Source: an uncultured Pseudomonadota bacterium
Lineage (GTDB): Bacteria; Bdellovibrionota_B; Oligoflexia; Oligoflexales; CAIMVM01
Assembly: GCA_903844895.1 (NCBI GenBank)
Contig: CAIMVM010000255.1
Location: 1-41,098, forward strand
Direction: 5' to 3'
Length of the DNA: 41,098 nt
Shown here: positions 16,897 through 25,304 of the stretch, piece after piece
Numbering within the stretch: position 1 is the stretch's first letter
Layout of the letters: the number at the start of each line of letters is the position of its first letter
Program-made: the position numbers and the translations under genes
The notes under the pieces: model-generated
Database searches by the model: none
Seen by the model: only the letters and a program-made list of their open reading frames with translations
What the model was told of the DNA's origin: nothing

Positions 16897-17799
16897 TCAA
16901 AGACTTTTGTATTCATGGAGTAGATCTTCAAAAGAGAGAGGTTCTTCTCGAAGCCAAAGTCCACTTAGATATGCGGCTTTTCCCACAATTTGTTCCGAGG
17001 TTAGGCCTTTTCTAGCCCAATCTTGGATCGACTCAGACAGATCTCGTTTCGAAAGTTTTGCGCCACTTTCTGCATAGACGAGCGGGTGATGAAAGACTTT
17101 TGGGTAAGCCGCATTGCCCATCATCTCGTGAAGCCTCAGTTGTCTTCCGGTTGACTCCAAAAGGTCTGCGCCCCGTATAATAAAATCGATATTTTCCATG
17201 AAGTCGTCAACGACTACGGAAAATTGATAGGTATAGTTTTGGTTTTTCTCGCGAAGAAGGAGATCTCCGCATTGCTGCTTGGGATTGTGCGTAAACTCGC
17301 CTAACCGATAGTCCCAAAACTTTATGGGTTCAGGATCCCAAAAAAGGCGCAGCGCTCCCGACGTTAAACCCCTATGGCGACAAAAACCATCGTAAGCAAT
17401 TTCTGTAGCTTTTGATGGAGAACCTATTCGGCCCTCTATCGTTTTTCGTGAGCATTCGCAGAAGTAGGTTTGAAGGGGGAAAAGAGCGTCATGGTATCTT
17501 TCTGGATGACGAGACTGGATATAAGAAGACTTAGCTAGATTATTACCGTGATCCGGCAAGAGATTAAGAAAGTTTAAATCTTCAATAATCTGTGCGGTAA
17601 AATGGGGGCGAACCCTACTCTGATCGTGGTCCTCAATTCTAAGGACTATTTCTGCATCTTTAACTTTAGCAATAAGCCAGACAAAAAGAGCGCTCGTGAC
17701 ATGCCCTAAATGAAGAAACCCAGTAGGGGATGGTGCAAAGCGAGTTCTAGAAAAACTAGGTAAGCGGTGTATGAGAGCCTTTAAGTCTTGGTTGATCAA
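16897..17799 (-). CDS. gluQ: Glutamyl-Q tRNA(Asp) synthetase
   Basis: This 300-residue class I synthetase paralogue would attach glutamate to the queuosine base in the anticodon of tRNA(Asp). It has the catalytic half of GluRS and lacks the anticodon-binding half, which explains its short length. Visible motifs are HLGH (30-33, HIGH type) after FAPSPTG, KLSKRD (KMSKS type), and the zinc site CEC...YDGFC (Cys-x-Cys, then Tyr-x3-Cys). The start is TTG at 17799 with AAGGG about 6 nt upstream. It is divergent from murI with a 66-nt gap. The distinction from full GltX is secure by length. Confidence 0.93.
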   Translation of the reverse strand: MINQDLKALIHRLPSFSRTRFAPSPTGFLHLGHVTSALFVWLIAKVKDAEIVLRIEDHDQSRVRPHFTAQIIEDLNFLNLLPDHGNNLAKSSYIQSRHPERYHDALFPLQTYFCECSRKTIEGRIGSPSKATEIAYDGFCRHRGLTSGALRLFWDPEPIKFWDYRLGEFTHNPKQQCGDLLLREKNQNYTYQFSVVVDDFMENIDFIIRGADLLESTGRQLRLHEMMGNAAYPKVFHHPLVYAESGAKLSKRDLSESIQDWARKGLTSEQIVGKAAYLSGLWLREEPLSFEDLLHEYKSL

Positions 17800-17865
17800 A
17801 AATCGCCCTTACATTAGACCATAAGTCATTATAAAATGTTATCATCCAGGTTTCCAGGAGATTTT

Positions 17866-18675
17866 TTGAAGGATTCAAGACCAAAACTCGCTTTTTTTGA
17901 CTCTGGTGTCGGTGGTATTTCAATTCTAGATGAGGTTATGGGGAAAGTGTCTCCATGTGATGTGGTATATGTCGCCGACTCGGCAAAGTACCCCTATGGC
18001 TCCTTGCCTGAATCAGAAATCATTTTCAGAGTTACCCGCATTGCTGCAGACCTTCACAAAATTTTTCCCTTTGATTGCTTTGTCGTAGCGTGCAACACAG
18101 CGAGCACAGTGGTACTTCCTAGTCTTCGTTCCCTTTTCCCCCATTCCATTGTTGGGGTTGTTCCTGCAATCAAACCTGCGGCAGAACTCACCAAGACCGG
18201 TGTTATGGGTCTTTTGGCGACTCCAGGTACTGTAGTTCGGCCTTATACAGATGAATTAGTGGCAACCTTCGCTTCCCAAAAAAAGGTCCTACGCCTCGGC
18301 TCGACTAAGTTGGTGGATATAGCTGAGAAGAAAATGCGAACGGGCATGGTGGATCTTTCTGAGATGGAAGTGGAACTCAAACCATTTTTGGAGCAGCCAG
18401 AGCTTGATGTCGTGGTTTTGGCCTGCACTCATTTTCCATTGTTAGAAGCAGAAATTCGAACAGTATTAGGAACAAAAGTCACCCTTATTAGCTCAGGCCA
18501 AGCTGTAGCCCAGCGGGTTCTTACACTTCTTGGAGCAAAAAATCTTCACACCGACGCAAGACTATCCACAATCACATATATTTCCACATCGGATTCAGGC
18601 TCCCATGAAAACGTAAGGACCTATCTGTCGAAATGGGGGACTGTAAATTCTAAGATAGATAGCTTTGGCTTGTAA
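17866..18675 (+). CDS. murI: Glutamate racemase
   Basis: This 269-residue enzyme makes D-glutamate for peptidoglycan in the cytoplasm. Motifs are FFDSGVGG (Asp acid/base side), YVADSAKYPYG, the first catalytic cysteine in VVACNTAST, and the second in VLACTHFPLLE. All key residues are present. The TTG at 17866 is preferred over the ATG at 17836 because AGGAG (17856-17860) sits 5 nt upstream and the product then starts MKDSRPKLAFFDSG, as in relatives. It lies close to, and convergent with, the PBP activator-like gene, so several cell-wall genes are clustered here. Confidence 0.95.
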   Translation: MKDSRPKLAFFDSGVGGISILDEVMGKVSPCDVVYVADSAKYPYGSLPESEIIFRVTRIAADLHKIFPFDCFVVACNTASTVVLPSLRSLFPHSIVGVVPAIKPAAELTKTGVMGLLATPGTVVRPYTDELVATFASQKKVLRLGSTKLVDIAEKKMRTGMVDLSEMEVELKPFLEQPELDVVVLACTHFPLLEAEIRTVLGTKVTLISSGQAVAQRVLTLLGAKNLHTDARLSTITYISTSDSGSHENVRTYLSKWGTVNSKIDSFGL

Positions 18676-18724
18676 CCTAGTAGCGGGTTTCCCAATTGCG
18701 AAAAGAAAAATTCTACGTACCACC

Positions 18725-20224
18725 TTAGTGAGCAGAGAACTTTTTCCCCGGGCCTTCATACCAAGAGGGGGCCAGGGTTATACCTGTGGGGGTAGGTGTA
18801 AAGAGATAGATTGGCCAACGTGCAGTTCTTCCCTCCTTAAATGCAATTTGACTTGGAAATCCTATTTGATTGATGGGGCGTTCTAGAAGCTGCTTAGGCC
18901 AAACTCGATGTCTTGAGTCTGGAAACTCCAATACCTTCAAGGCAATGCCACCAGCTCGGTAACCGAGCAGCTTAGAATCAACTTGCGACGCCAACAGTCC
19001 ATTTAAAAAAAGTGGATTCTTTGGTTCAACATCAACCTTAAAGGGCAAATTCAAATAGGAGCCAATAAAGTCAACAAAGAAGCTTTGACTCAGAAATTGA
19101 TCCCAGGGCGAAGTGAGATTGGGGCTTCGCCATAGATGATTGCCTGCAAGTTTTACTTGGGTCACGCCATGAAAACGCAAGATCTTCAGAATATGCCTAA
19201 CCATTTTAAAATCATCTGGAACAAAGAGATAATCAAAATCTTGAATAGGAGGCAGCCTGATCGATTCTAGATTTAGAGGAACCTGTTCTAGGCTAGCCTC
19301 AGTTTGCTTTTTTTCTACTAGATCTCGATACTCCTGTTCACGACCATTAGTACTAATTTTCAACAGTTGCTGAACAGCCAAGTCCAAGGCTTGAAAATTA
19401 CGAGGCTTATAGGTAACAAGTGCGGAGACCGATATATCTTTAAGAGTAGCCTTTGATTGAATATCATTTATGGTTTCGGTTGCGGTCTCAGGTGCCAAAA
19501 CTGCAATGCGTTTTGCTTTAACTCGAGAAAGGCCTTCAAGTACCCCATCCACCAATATGTCCGGTCCAGGGGCAATTCTAAAGAGCCAAGGATTGTTGCC
19601 GGGAGAGGCGTCTCCTATACTTAGTAGAAGAACCATGAGCCCCTTGGTGTACTTCTCAATGGTCTCCATTTCAAATTGAGAACTTCCGCCAATCAACATG
19701 CCCACCCGGTCCATGAATATAAGTTCTGACAATTGCTCTAGAATCTGTTCTTTCGTCTTTCCGTAGCGCTTAACTATGAATTTTTTGTTGAAGTCTAAGG
19801 GGCCAGTTGAGATCTTGATCCCCTCGACAACCTGTTCCAAGGACGCAGTTGTTTCGCTGGTAGGCCCCAAAACACCAATTCTTGGTGCCTGGGTTTCCAA
19901 AAGCTCCAGTCCTACCTTGATGATTGCTGATTGACCAGGGCCTCCACAGGAAAGGCCTAAACTCTGTGATATTTTTCGGGCGAGGGGAGATTCAGAAGCC
20001 TTTCGCGAGTATGAATAGAGTTCTTTGGCTAATGGGAACGTATATTGAACAATTTTGTCACAAGCTTCTCGTTCTCGGCTGGCAAGGGGGATTGCGGGTT
20101 TGTTTTCCTCTCCAGGATTTGGCATTTCGAGTGCGCATAAAGAGGTTCCAAACGATGAAAGCGTGAGAATGGAAAGTATCGGATACAATATCAACCTTCG
20201 AAGATTGGCAATGAGGTTTGTCAT
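18725..20224 (-). CDS. LpoA/LppC-like penicillin-binding protein activator (putative)
   Basis: This 499-residue exported protein has an N-terminal signal segment (RRLILYPILSILTLSSFGTS). No proper lipobox is present, so it is probably periplasmic and soluble. From about residue 110 it has a type I periplasmic-binding-protein fold: RIGVLGPTSETTASLEQVVEGI, MLIGGSSQ, WLFRIAPGPDILVDGVLEGL, AKRIAVLAPE. This is the fold of the LppC/LpoA family, which activates class A PBPs in gammaproteobacteria. Its start codon overlaps the stop of the class A PBP gene by 4 nt (ATGA), so the two are translationally coupled. The role as activator of that PBP is inferred from fold plus context. A ligand-binding receptor is the alternative. 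Confidence 0.7.
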   Translation of the reverse strand: MTNLIANLRRLILYPILSILTLSSFGTSLCALEMPNPGEENKPAIPLASREREACDKIVQYTFPLAKELYSYSRKASESPLARKISQSLGLSCGGPGQSAIIKVGLELLETQAPRIGVLGPTSETTASLEQVVEGIKISTGPLDFNKKFIVKRYGKTKEQILEQLSELIFMDRVGMLIGGSSQFEMETIEKYTKGLMVLLLSIGDASPGNNPWLFRIAPGPDILVDGVLEGLSRVKAKRIAVLAPETATETINDIQSKATLKDISVSALVTYKPRNFQALDLAVQQLLKISTNGREQEYRDLVEKKQTEASLEQVPLNLESIRLPPIQDFDYLFVPDDFKMVRHILKILRFHGVTQVKLAGNHLWRSPNLTSPWDQFLSQSFFVDFIGSYLNLPFKVDVEPKNPLFLNGLLASQVDSKLLGYRAGGIALKVLEFPDSRHRVWPKQLLERPINQIGFPSQIAFKEGRTARWPIYLFTPTPTGITLAPSWYEGPGKKFSAH

Positions 20225-22386
20225 TTGTAGCCAACTCCTCTTGCAAAGCCATCGCCTCTGCTAAGAGACTCCAGGTCTTCTCGATTGACATCAGGCTTGT
20301 CATTTTCTCGAAACCACATTTCAATCCCATTTTTTGAAATATTCCCAAATTCGGGATGGACAAAAAGGGAATACATTCTTGGAGGTGGTTCCTTAAGAAG
20401 GGGAGTATTTAACTCTGGGGTTATCTCCATAAAGCTCATCCAAATCGGTAAAGCAAGAGTGGCTCCTTGGGCGTCGCCAGGAATTGCTGTGGGCTCATCC
20501 GCCCCGACCCAAGAAATAGCGACACTTGACCCCGTGAGACCAGCGAACCAATTGTCTTTGGAGTCGTTGGTGGTGCCAGTCTTTCCTCCTGCAAAATCAG
20601 AAAATTTTGAAGCTCGACTTGCGGTGCCGACTTGCAAAACCTTTTTAAATGCTTGGGTGATCTGAAACGAGTTTTCTAAAGAAATAGCTTTGTTTGAACG
20701 TAGTTCGAGAGTCGGAGCTTCGTAAAGCGTCGCTCCATTGCGATCGCTAATTTTTGTGATTGCAATCGGTTCGATGTTCGTTCCTCCATTTGCGAAGGTG
20801 GAATACACGCGGCCTAACTCAAGCATATTGACTTCGGATTGCCCCAATGCGGAGCCAAACTCGCGCTTTATTGGTGAGGATATACCTAATGCATTGGCGT
20901 GAGCGATGATTCTTTCCATGCCGAGCTTTTCAGCGATTTCGATAGTGGGCGCATTCATCGAACGATAGAAGGAACGAAGCATAGTAGTTTCTGAAAGATA
21001 GTCAGAACTACTATTGCGAGGACGATAGTCTCCTGAAACACTAATGGGCGATACATAGAAGACATCACTCCATTTGAACCCAGATTCCAGCGCCAAAGAG
21101 TAAATAATTGGTTTAAATAGGCTGCCAGGGGACCGCATGGACTGTGTCGTTCGATTGAAGTCAGATTCTTCATTTCGACTGCCAATCATCGCTTGAATTT
21201 CGCCATTTTCTGGATTGATTACGAGAAAGGCTGCTTCTAGCTGTTTGTTGGGATGGGAATCACCAAATGCTGATCGCGAAGCGATTTTGAGGGCTGCATC
21301 TTGATCTTGGACGGCCTGTAATGCTTTTTCCTGCAGATGTGGATCAAGAGTTGTTTTAATGACATAACCTTGATTTTTTAAATGTGAAGTCTTAAGGAGT
21401 CTTTTCGCTTCATTAACTACGAAATTAGAAAACCAGCGATTAGCTCCCACTTTTAAGCCATTCCAAGGAACAATTTGAATTTCCATTTCCTCAATCGATT
21501 GTTTCTCTTCTAAGTCTATTTTTCCACTATCAACTAACGCAGTCAAAACCTGCTTTTGTCTAACTAATGCGCCGCGCAAGTTTTTTTCAGGGTTGAAGGC
21601 TGAGGGTGATTGAAATAAGCCAGCTATTAAGGCCAGCTCGGCTTTACTGAGCTGACCAAGTTCTTTGTCGAAATACCTTTTAGCCGCAGAACCTACACCG
21701 TAGCTTCCATTGCCTAGAAAAAGGTGATTTAAATAGATTTCAAGTATTTTCTCTTTAGAAATTTTCTTCTCTAGCTGATATGCCAGATAGACCTCTTTTA
21801 CTTTTCTCGAAATGGTCTTTTCTTTACTTAGTGTAAACTGTCGAACTACCTGCTGGGTAATGGTGCTAGCGCCCTGGTTTAGTTTTGAGTTCTTTAAAAC
21901 ATAGGAGGAAGCAGCCCGCAATATCCCTTTCGGGTCATAGCCACTATGACTAAAAAATCGCCGATCCTCAATGGCAATTAGAGATTCAATTAGAAACTTT
22001 GGAATTTCTTCATAGGGGATGTATTTGTGAAAGGTATAGAACTCTTCAGATATTATGTTTCCGTTTCTATCCAAAATCAAGGTGTTGTCCGACGGTGACC
22101 AACTAACGATCTGATCTAGTCCTGTCTCAGAAGCTTTCAGATTTAGAGAGGAAATAAATTCAGTTCCAATGAAGAGACCAACTGCTGTTGCAACACCCGC
22201 AAGCGCCAGCGCGACGCGCCAGATGCGAAATTTGGCTTCCTTTAATGGTTTCTTGTTCCTACTGGATCCATCACGAGGGTTGGGCATTCTCGAATCTGTC
22301 GGCTTTTCCATATAATCGTTTTTAAGTCGTCCCAGAATGGCTGAGATGACTGATGGCGATGAAGGTGTTCTTTTATCTCTATTCAT
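20221..22386 (-). CDS. Class A penicillin-binding protein (GT51 transglycosylase/transpeptidase)
   Basis: This 721-residue bifunctional enzyme polymerises lipid II and crosslinks peptidoglycan. It has a cytoplasmic N-terminus of about 55 residues, then one membrane anchor (about 56-75). The GT51 domain has catalytic Glu140 in IEDRRFF, GASTITQQ (172-179), KVKEVYLAYQLE and LEIYLN. The transpeptidase domain has SLFK (Ser422), SMN (476-478) and KTGT (602-605) in GGKTGTTND. All active-site motifs are intact. It resembles PBP1a/PBP2a types. It is first in an operon with the putative activator, whose start overlaps its stop. The SD at 22386 is weak. Confidence 0.95.
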   Translation of the reverse strand: MNRDKRTPSSPSVISAILGRLKNDYMEKPTDSRMPNPRDGSSRNKKPLKEAKFRIWRVALALAGVATAVGLFIGTEFISSLNLKASETGLDQIVSWSPSDNTLILDRNGNIISEEFYTFHKYIPYEEIPKFLIESLIAIEDRRFFSHSGYDPKGILRAASSYVLKNSKLNQGASTITQQVVRQFTLSKEKTISRKVKEVYLAYQLEKKISKEKILEIYLNHLFLGNGSYGVGSAAKRYFDKELGQLSKAELALIAGLFQSPSAFNPEKNLRGALVRQKQVLTALVDSGKIDLEEKQSIEEMEIQIVPWNGLKVGANRWFSNFVVNEAKRLLKTSHLKNQGYVIKTTLDPHLQEKALQAVQDQDAALKIASRSAFGDSHPNKQLEAAFLVINPENGEIQAMIGSRNEESDFNRTTQSMRSPGSLFKPIIYSLALESGFKWSDVFYVSPISVSGDYRPRNSSSDYLSETTMLRSFYRSMNAPTIEIAEKLGMERIIAHANALGISSPIKREFGSALGQSEVNMLELGRVYSTFANGGTNIEPIAITKISDRNGATLYEAPTLELRSNKAISLENSFQITQAFKKVLQVGTASRASKFSDFAGGKTGTTNDSKDNWFAGLTGSSVAISWVGADEPTAIPGDAQGATLALPIWMSFMEITPELNTPLLKEPPPRMYSLFVHPEFGNISKNGIEMWFRENDKPDVNREDLESLSRGDGFARGVGYK

Positions 22387-22651
22387 AAGTAGAGACTATT
22401 TTAGCGAAAATCTATCGAGGCCGTTTGGGCAAGAAGTTCCCTGTCAGTTAGGCGCATTGCAAAATGGATAAAGGCCAATGGGAAGCAGGTAATGCCTGGA
22501 AATGAAACATGATTTCCCCCTAGAATTCCGCTCTTAAATTTTGTCGCAAGAATGCCGAAGAATCTTATGGATTTTTACGGAATCTTTCGCACCCGGGCCG
22601 GAGTTTGTTATAGCCGAGGGTTTTGACTCTTGGATGAGAGAGGAGATCAAA

Positions 22652-23437
22652 ATGTTTCATTCGACCTTGGGTTTGTTGATTATGCTAGTTTCATGCAACC
22701 CGAATGGCGTTTTTAATGGCGGCCCTTCTTCGGAGAGATCGTCTTTTGCTACTGAAAAACCCAAGGATCCTCCCCCTAAAGCGCCCGTAGCGGTAACTCC
22801 TGAGGAAAATAAAGCCAGTGCAGGAGATGCAACGGCGATCGGTGCAGCGGATTTTGCCAAACTTTGTGCTAGTGGAGTTAAGAAAAGCAGGTTGGTTGTG
22901 CTAGACATTCCTGCCAATACCGGGTCGAAATGTCCCTATGGGCAAGGGGACAACTTAGGGATGATGGAGGGGAAAATTACAGCCAGAATTGAAAAAGATT
23001 TTCCTTTAGATATTCCGAAATCACATAAGATTTGCTCGATGAAAGCAGAGGCAACCAAGCAGCTCATGCGATACGATGATCATCTAGTTTTGACTTTAAA
23101 CAAGAATGTGGTATTGGCTTCTACAACTGAGGTGAGTCTTTTTGCCGATGGGGCAAATGGCTTTAAGCAGTATGATTGGAGCAAAATTAGAGGTGCAGGC
23201 AGCTTGGTTTCTATGAGCTATTGTGGGCCTGGTATACTTTGCGCCCTTCCTCGAACCGAAGTTGAGGGAGATTTTGTCTTTTCGATTTCCGACGCTGCGA
23301 GTCCTAAGATATTTGCGCCCTTAGTTGACTCAGATCTTAAATTTGGCCTTATACTCACTGGAGATAACAACCCAGACACTGATTGCCAATTGAATACGTC
23401 TCTTAAATTTTCTGTAGTTTACGAATACGTCGAGTAA
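22652..23437 (+). CDS. Lipoprotein of unknown function
   Basis: This 261-residue predicted lipoprotein has signal MFHSTLGLLIMLVSC, lipobox LVSC (Cys15). A low-complexity Pro/Lys/Ala linker follows (EKPKDPPPKAPVAVTPEE), then a globular part of about 190 residues with several cysteines (KLCASG, SKCPYG, HKICSM, SYCGPGILCALP, DTDCQL) that could pair as disulfides. I recognise no family. The frame opens at 22541, but the ATG at 22652 has SD AGGAGAT and begins the signal peptide directly. It is divergent from the PBP gene and convergent with pyk. Confidence 0.72.
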   Translation: MFHSTLGLLIMLVSCNPNGVFNGGPSSERSSFATEKPKDPPPKAPVAVTPEENKASAGDATAIGAADFAKLCASGVKKSRLVVLDIPANTGSKCPYGQGDNLGMMEGKITARIEKDFPLDIPKSHKICSMKAEATKQLMRYDDHLVLTLNKNVVLASTTEVSLFADGANGFKQYDWSKIRGAGSLVSMSYCGPGILCALPRTEVEGDFVFSISDAASPKIFAPLVDSDLKFGLILTGDNNPDTDCQLNTSLKFSVVYEYVE

Positions 23438-23545
23438 ATTCATAGACTTAAATCATTTCAGCAAGGTTCGCGGGATAAATGTGCTTGACCTGTTGTTGGA
23501 TTCCTAACTGCTTACTACCACAAGAAAACCTTGTTCAGCCCCCTC

Positions 23546-23582
23546 AAAAAAGCCCAATCCACATAAATACGAAGATTGGGCT
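23546..23582 (-). terminator. Rho-independent terminator of pyk
   Basis: On the minus strand the stem AGCCCAATC / GATTGGGCT (9 bp, 14-nt loop) is followed by six T. It lies 25 bp past the pyk stop and is a textbook intrinsic terminator. Confidence 0.9.
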
Positions 23583-23607
23583 CTAGGAGTTCGCTGACCA
23601 TAAATGA

Positions 23608-25110
23608 CTAAGGGATACGATTAATTTTAACCATATTGGTGGGTTTCATTTGATTGATAGGAATGCCTGCTGTAATCACGATCATGTCTCCCGATTTAAC
23701 AATTCCAAGCGACTTGAAGAGATTGGGTAGATCCTGAAGTAAAACATCAGTATTGTAAAATAATGGATTTTGCATTCCATAAACACCACGAACAATGCCG
23801 AGTCTTTGTACTGCATCTTTTCTTGGGCTAACCGCAATAATAGGCGTGTGTGGACGCCATTTTGCAATCGACCTAGCAATTGAGCCTGTCAGAGTGAGGC
23901 AAACAATAGCCTTGGCATTTAAGGAGTCTGCTGCTTCACAAGCGGCAATGGCAATGGCTTCGTTATCTTCCCAGCTCACATCAGCAGACCATGGAACATC
24001 ACTTTTGTATTTTGGTGGCTGTGTCTTTGTCCAAGCTTCGACGTTTCTGATAATCGCATCCATGGTAACAACGCTTTCCACAGGATATTTACCTGCTGCA
24101 ACTTCTCCGGACAGCATCAGGCAATCTGCTCCCTCTAGTACGCCGTTGGCTACGTCAGCCATTTCCGCGAAAGAGGCGCGAGGATTTCCAATCATGCTTT
24201 CAAGCATCTGGGTGGCTACGATGACCGGCTTTGCATGTCTATGAGCAGCCTCAACAATTTTATGCTGATAGGTAGGAACTCTTTCGACTCTTCCTTCTAC
24301 TCCAAGGTCTCCGCGAGCGACCATAAGTCCATCAGCAATTTGAGCAATTTCATCAATTTGCTTTACTGCAGATACTTTCTCGATTTTTGCAATCACAGGA
24401 ATATCGGAACCTAGAGCTTGAATAATCTTTTTACACTGAGCTACATCGGCTGCCGTTTGAACAAAAGAAAGAGCAATAACATCTACGCCATTTGCAATTC
24501 CAAACAAAAGATCTTTGGAATCCTTTTCTGTAAGTGCCGGTAGTGAAAGGATAGAGTCAGGAAAATTCACACCTTTTCGATTTTTAAGAATTCCACCTTC
24601 AACGACCTTTACCATGACCGCATCTTTTTTGATTTCGACGACTTCAAGAATTAACAAGCCGTCATCCATCATGACTTGTTCGCCCACTTTTACGTCGCGG
24701 ACCAAGTCTTTATAGTCTATAGGGATGACCTTGGGGTCGGTTTGTTCAATCCCAAAAATTAAAGAGTATATGTCGCCATTCTTTAGTTCTATGGCACCGC
24801 CTATGAGTTTTCCTGCACGAATTTTTGGACCTTGTAAGTCTTGCAGGATCGTAATGGTTTGACCGGTGTCTTTAGAGATTTTTCTAAGCATTTCTATGTT
24901 TTTGAGATGAGAATCATGTTCTCCGTGACTAAAGTTAAGGCGAGCAATATTAAGGCCACTTTTTACAAGTTCCCGCATGGTCTCTTCATTGGATGAAGAT
25001 GGGCCAAGAGTTCCGATAATTTTGCATTGTCTAATCGTATGATTCGACATTTGAAATGGAGCCAGACCTTGAACAATGGTACCCTGGCTGTCGTTACTCG
25101 TTTGATTCAT
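23608..25110 (-). CDS. pyk: Pyruvate kinase
   Basis: This approximately 500-residue glycolytic enzyme converts phosphoenolpyruvate and ADP to pyruvate and ATP. Motifs are CKIIGTLGPSS, GLNIARLNFSHG, LQDLQGPKIR, the catalytic VIAKIEK lysine, LMVARGDLGVEG (metal-binding Glu/Asp region), VATQMLESM, and ADCLMLSGEVAAGKYPVE. Length and domain order (A, B, A, C) are normal. SGEVAAGKYP has Val and Ala where SGETAKGKYP is more usual. An N-terminal extension of about 25 residues precedes the first strand. The ATG at 25110 is preferred over the in-frame GTG at 25116 because GGGG lies 5 nt upstream. It is divergent from the giant kinase gene. Confidence 0.97.
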   Translation of the reverse strand: MNQTSNDSQGTIVQGLAPFQMSNHTIRQCKIIGTLGPSSSNEETMRELVKSGLNIARLNFSHGEHDSHLKNIEMLRKISKDTGQTITILQDLQGPKIRAGKLIGGAIELKNGDIYSLIFGIEQTDPKVIPIDYKDLVRDVKVGEQVMMDDGLLILEVVEIKKDAVMVKVVEGGILKNRKGVNFPDSILSLPALTEKDSKDLLFGIANGVDVIALSFVQTAADVAQCKKIIQALGSDIPVIAKIEKVSAVKQIDEIAQIADGLMVARGDLGVEGRVERVPTYQHKIVEAAHRHAKPVIVATQMLESMIGNPRASFAEMADVANGVLEGADCLMLSGEVAAGKYPVESVVTMDAIIRNVEAWTKTQPPKYKSDVPWSADVSWEDNEAIAIAACEAADSLNAKAIVCLTLTGSIARSIAKWRPHTPIIAVSPRKDAVQRLGIVRGVYGMQNPLFYNTDVLLQDLPNLFKSLGIVKSGDMIVITAGIPINQMKPTNMVKINRIP

Positions 25111-25304
25111 ATTCACCCCTATGGAATTGTCAAAGTTGCAGCAAAGGCCCTATACCCCTGTTTGTCGTTTTGGCAACCTTGATCGTCTAATATAGTTAAT
25201 TCATGGGGTTGGTGGCAAGCGATGCTCACCGAATGTTAACTATTTGACCAAGCCGTGCCGAATAACTAAGCAGAATCTTTGATTTGTGGTTAGGAAGGTG
25301 GGTT

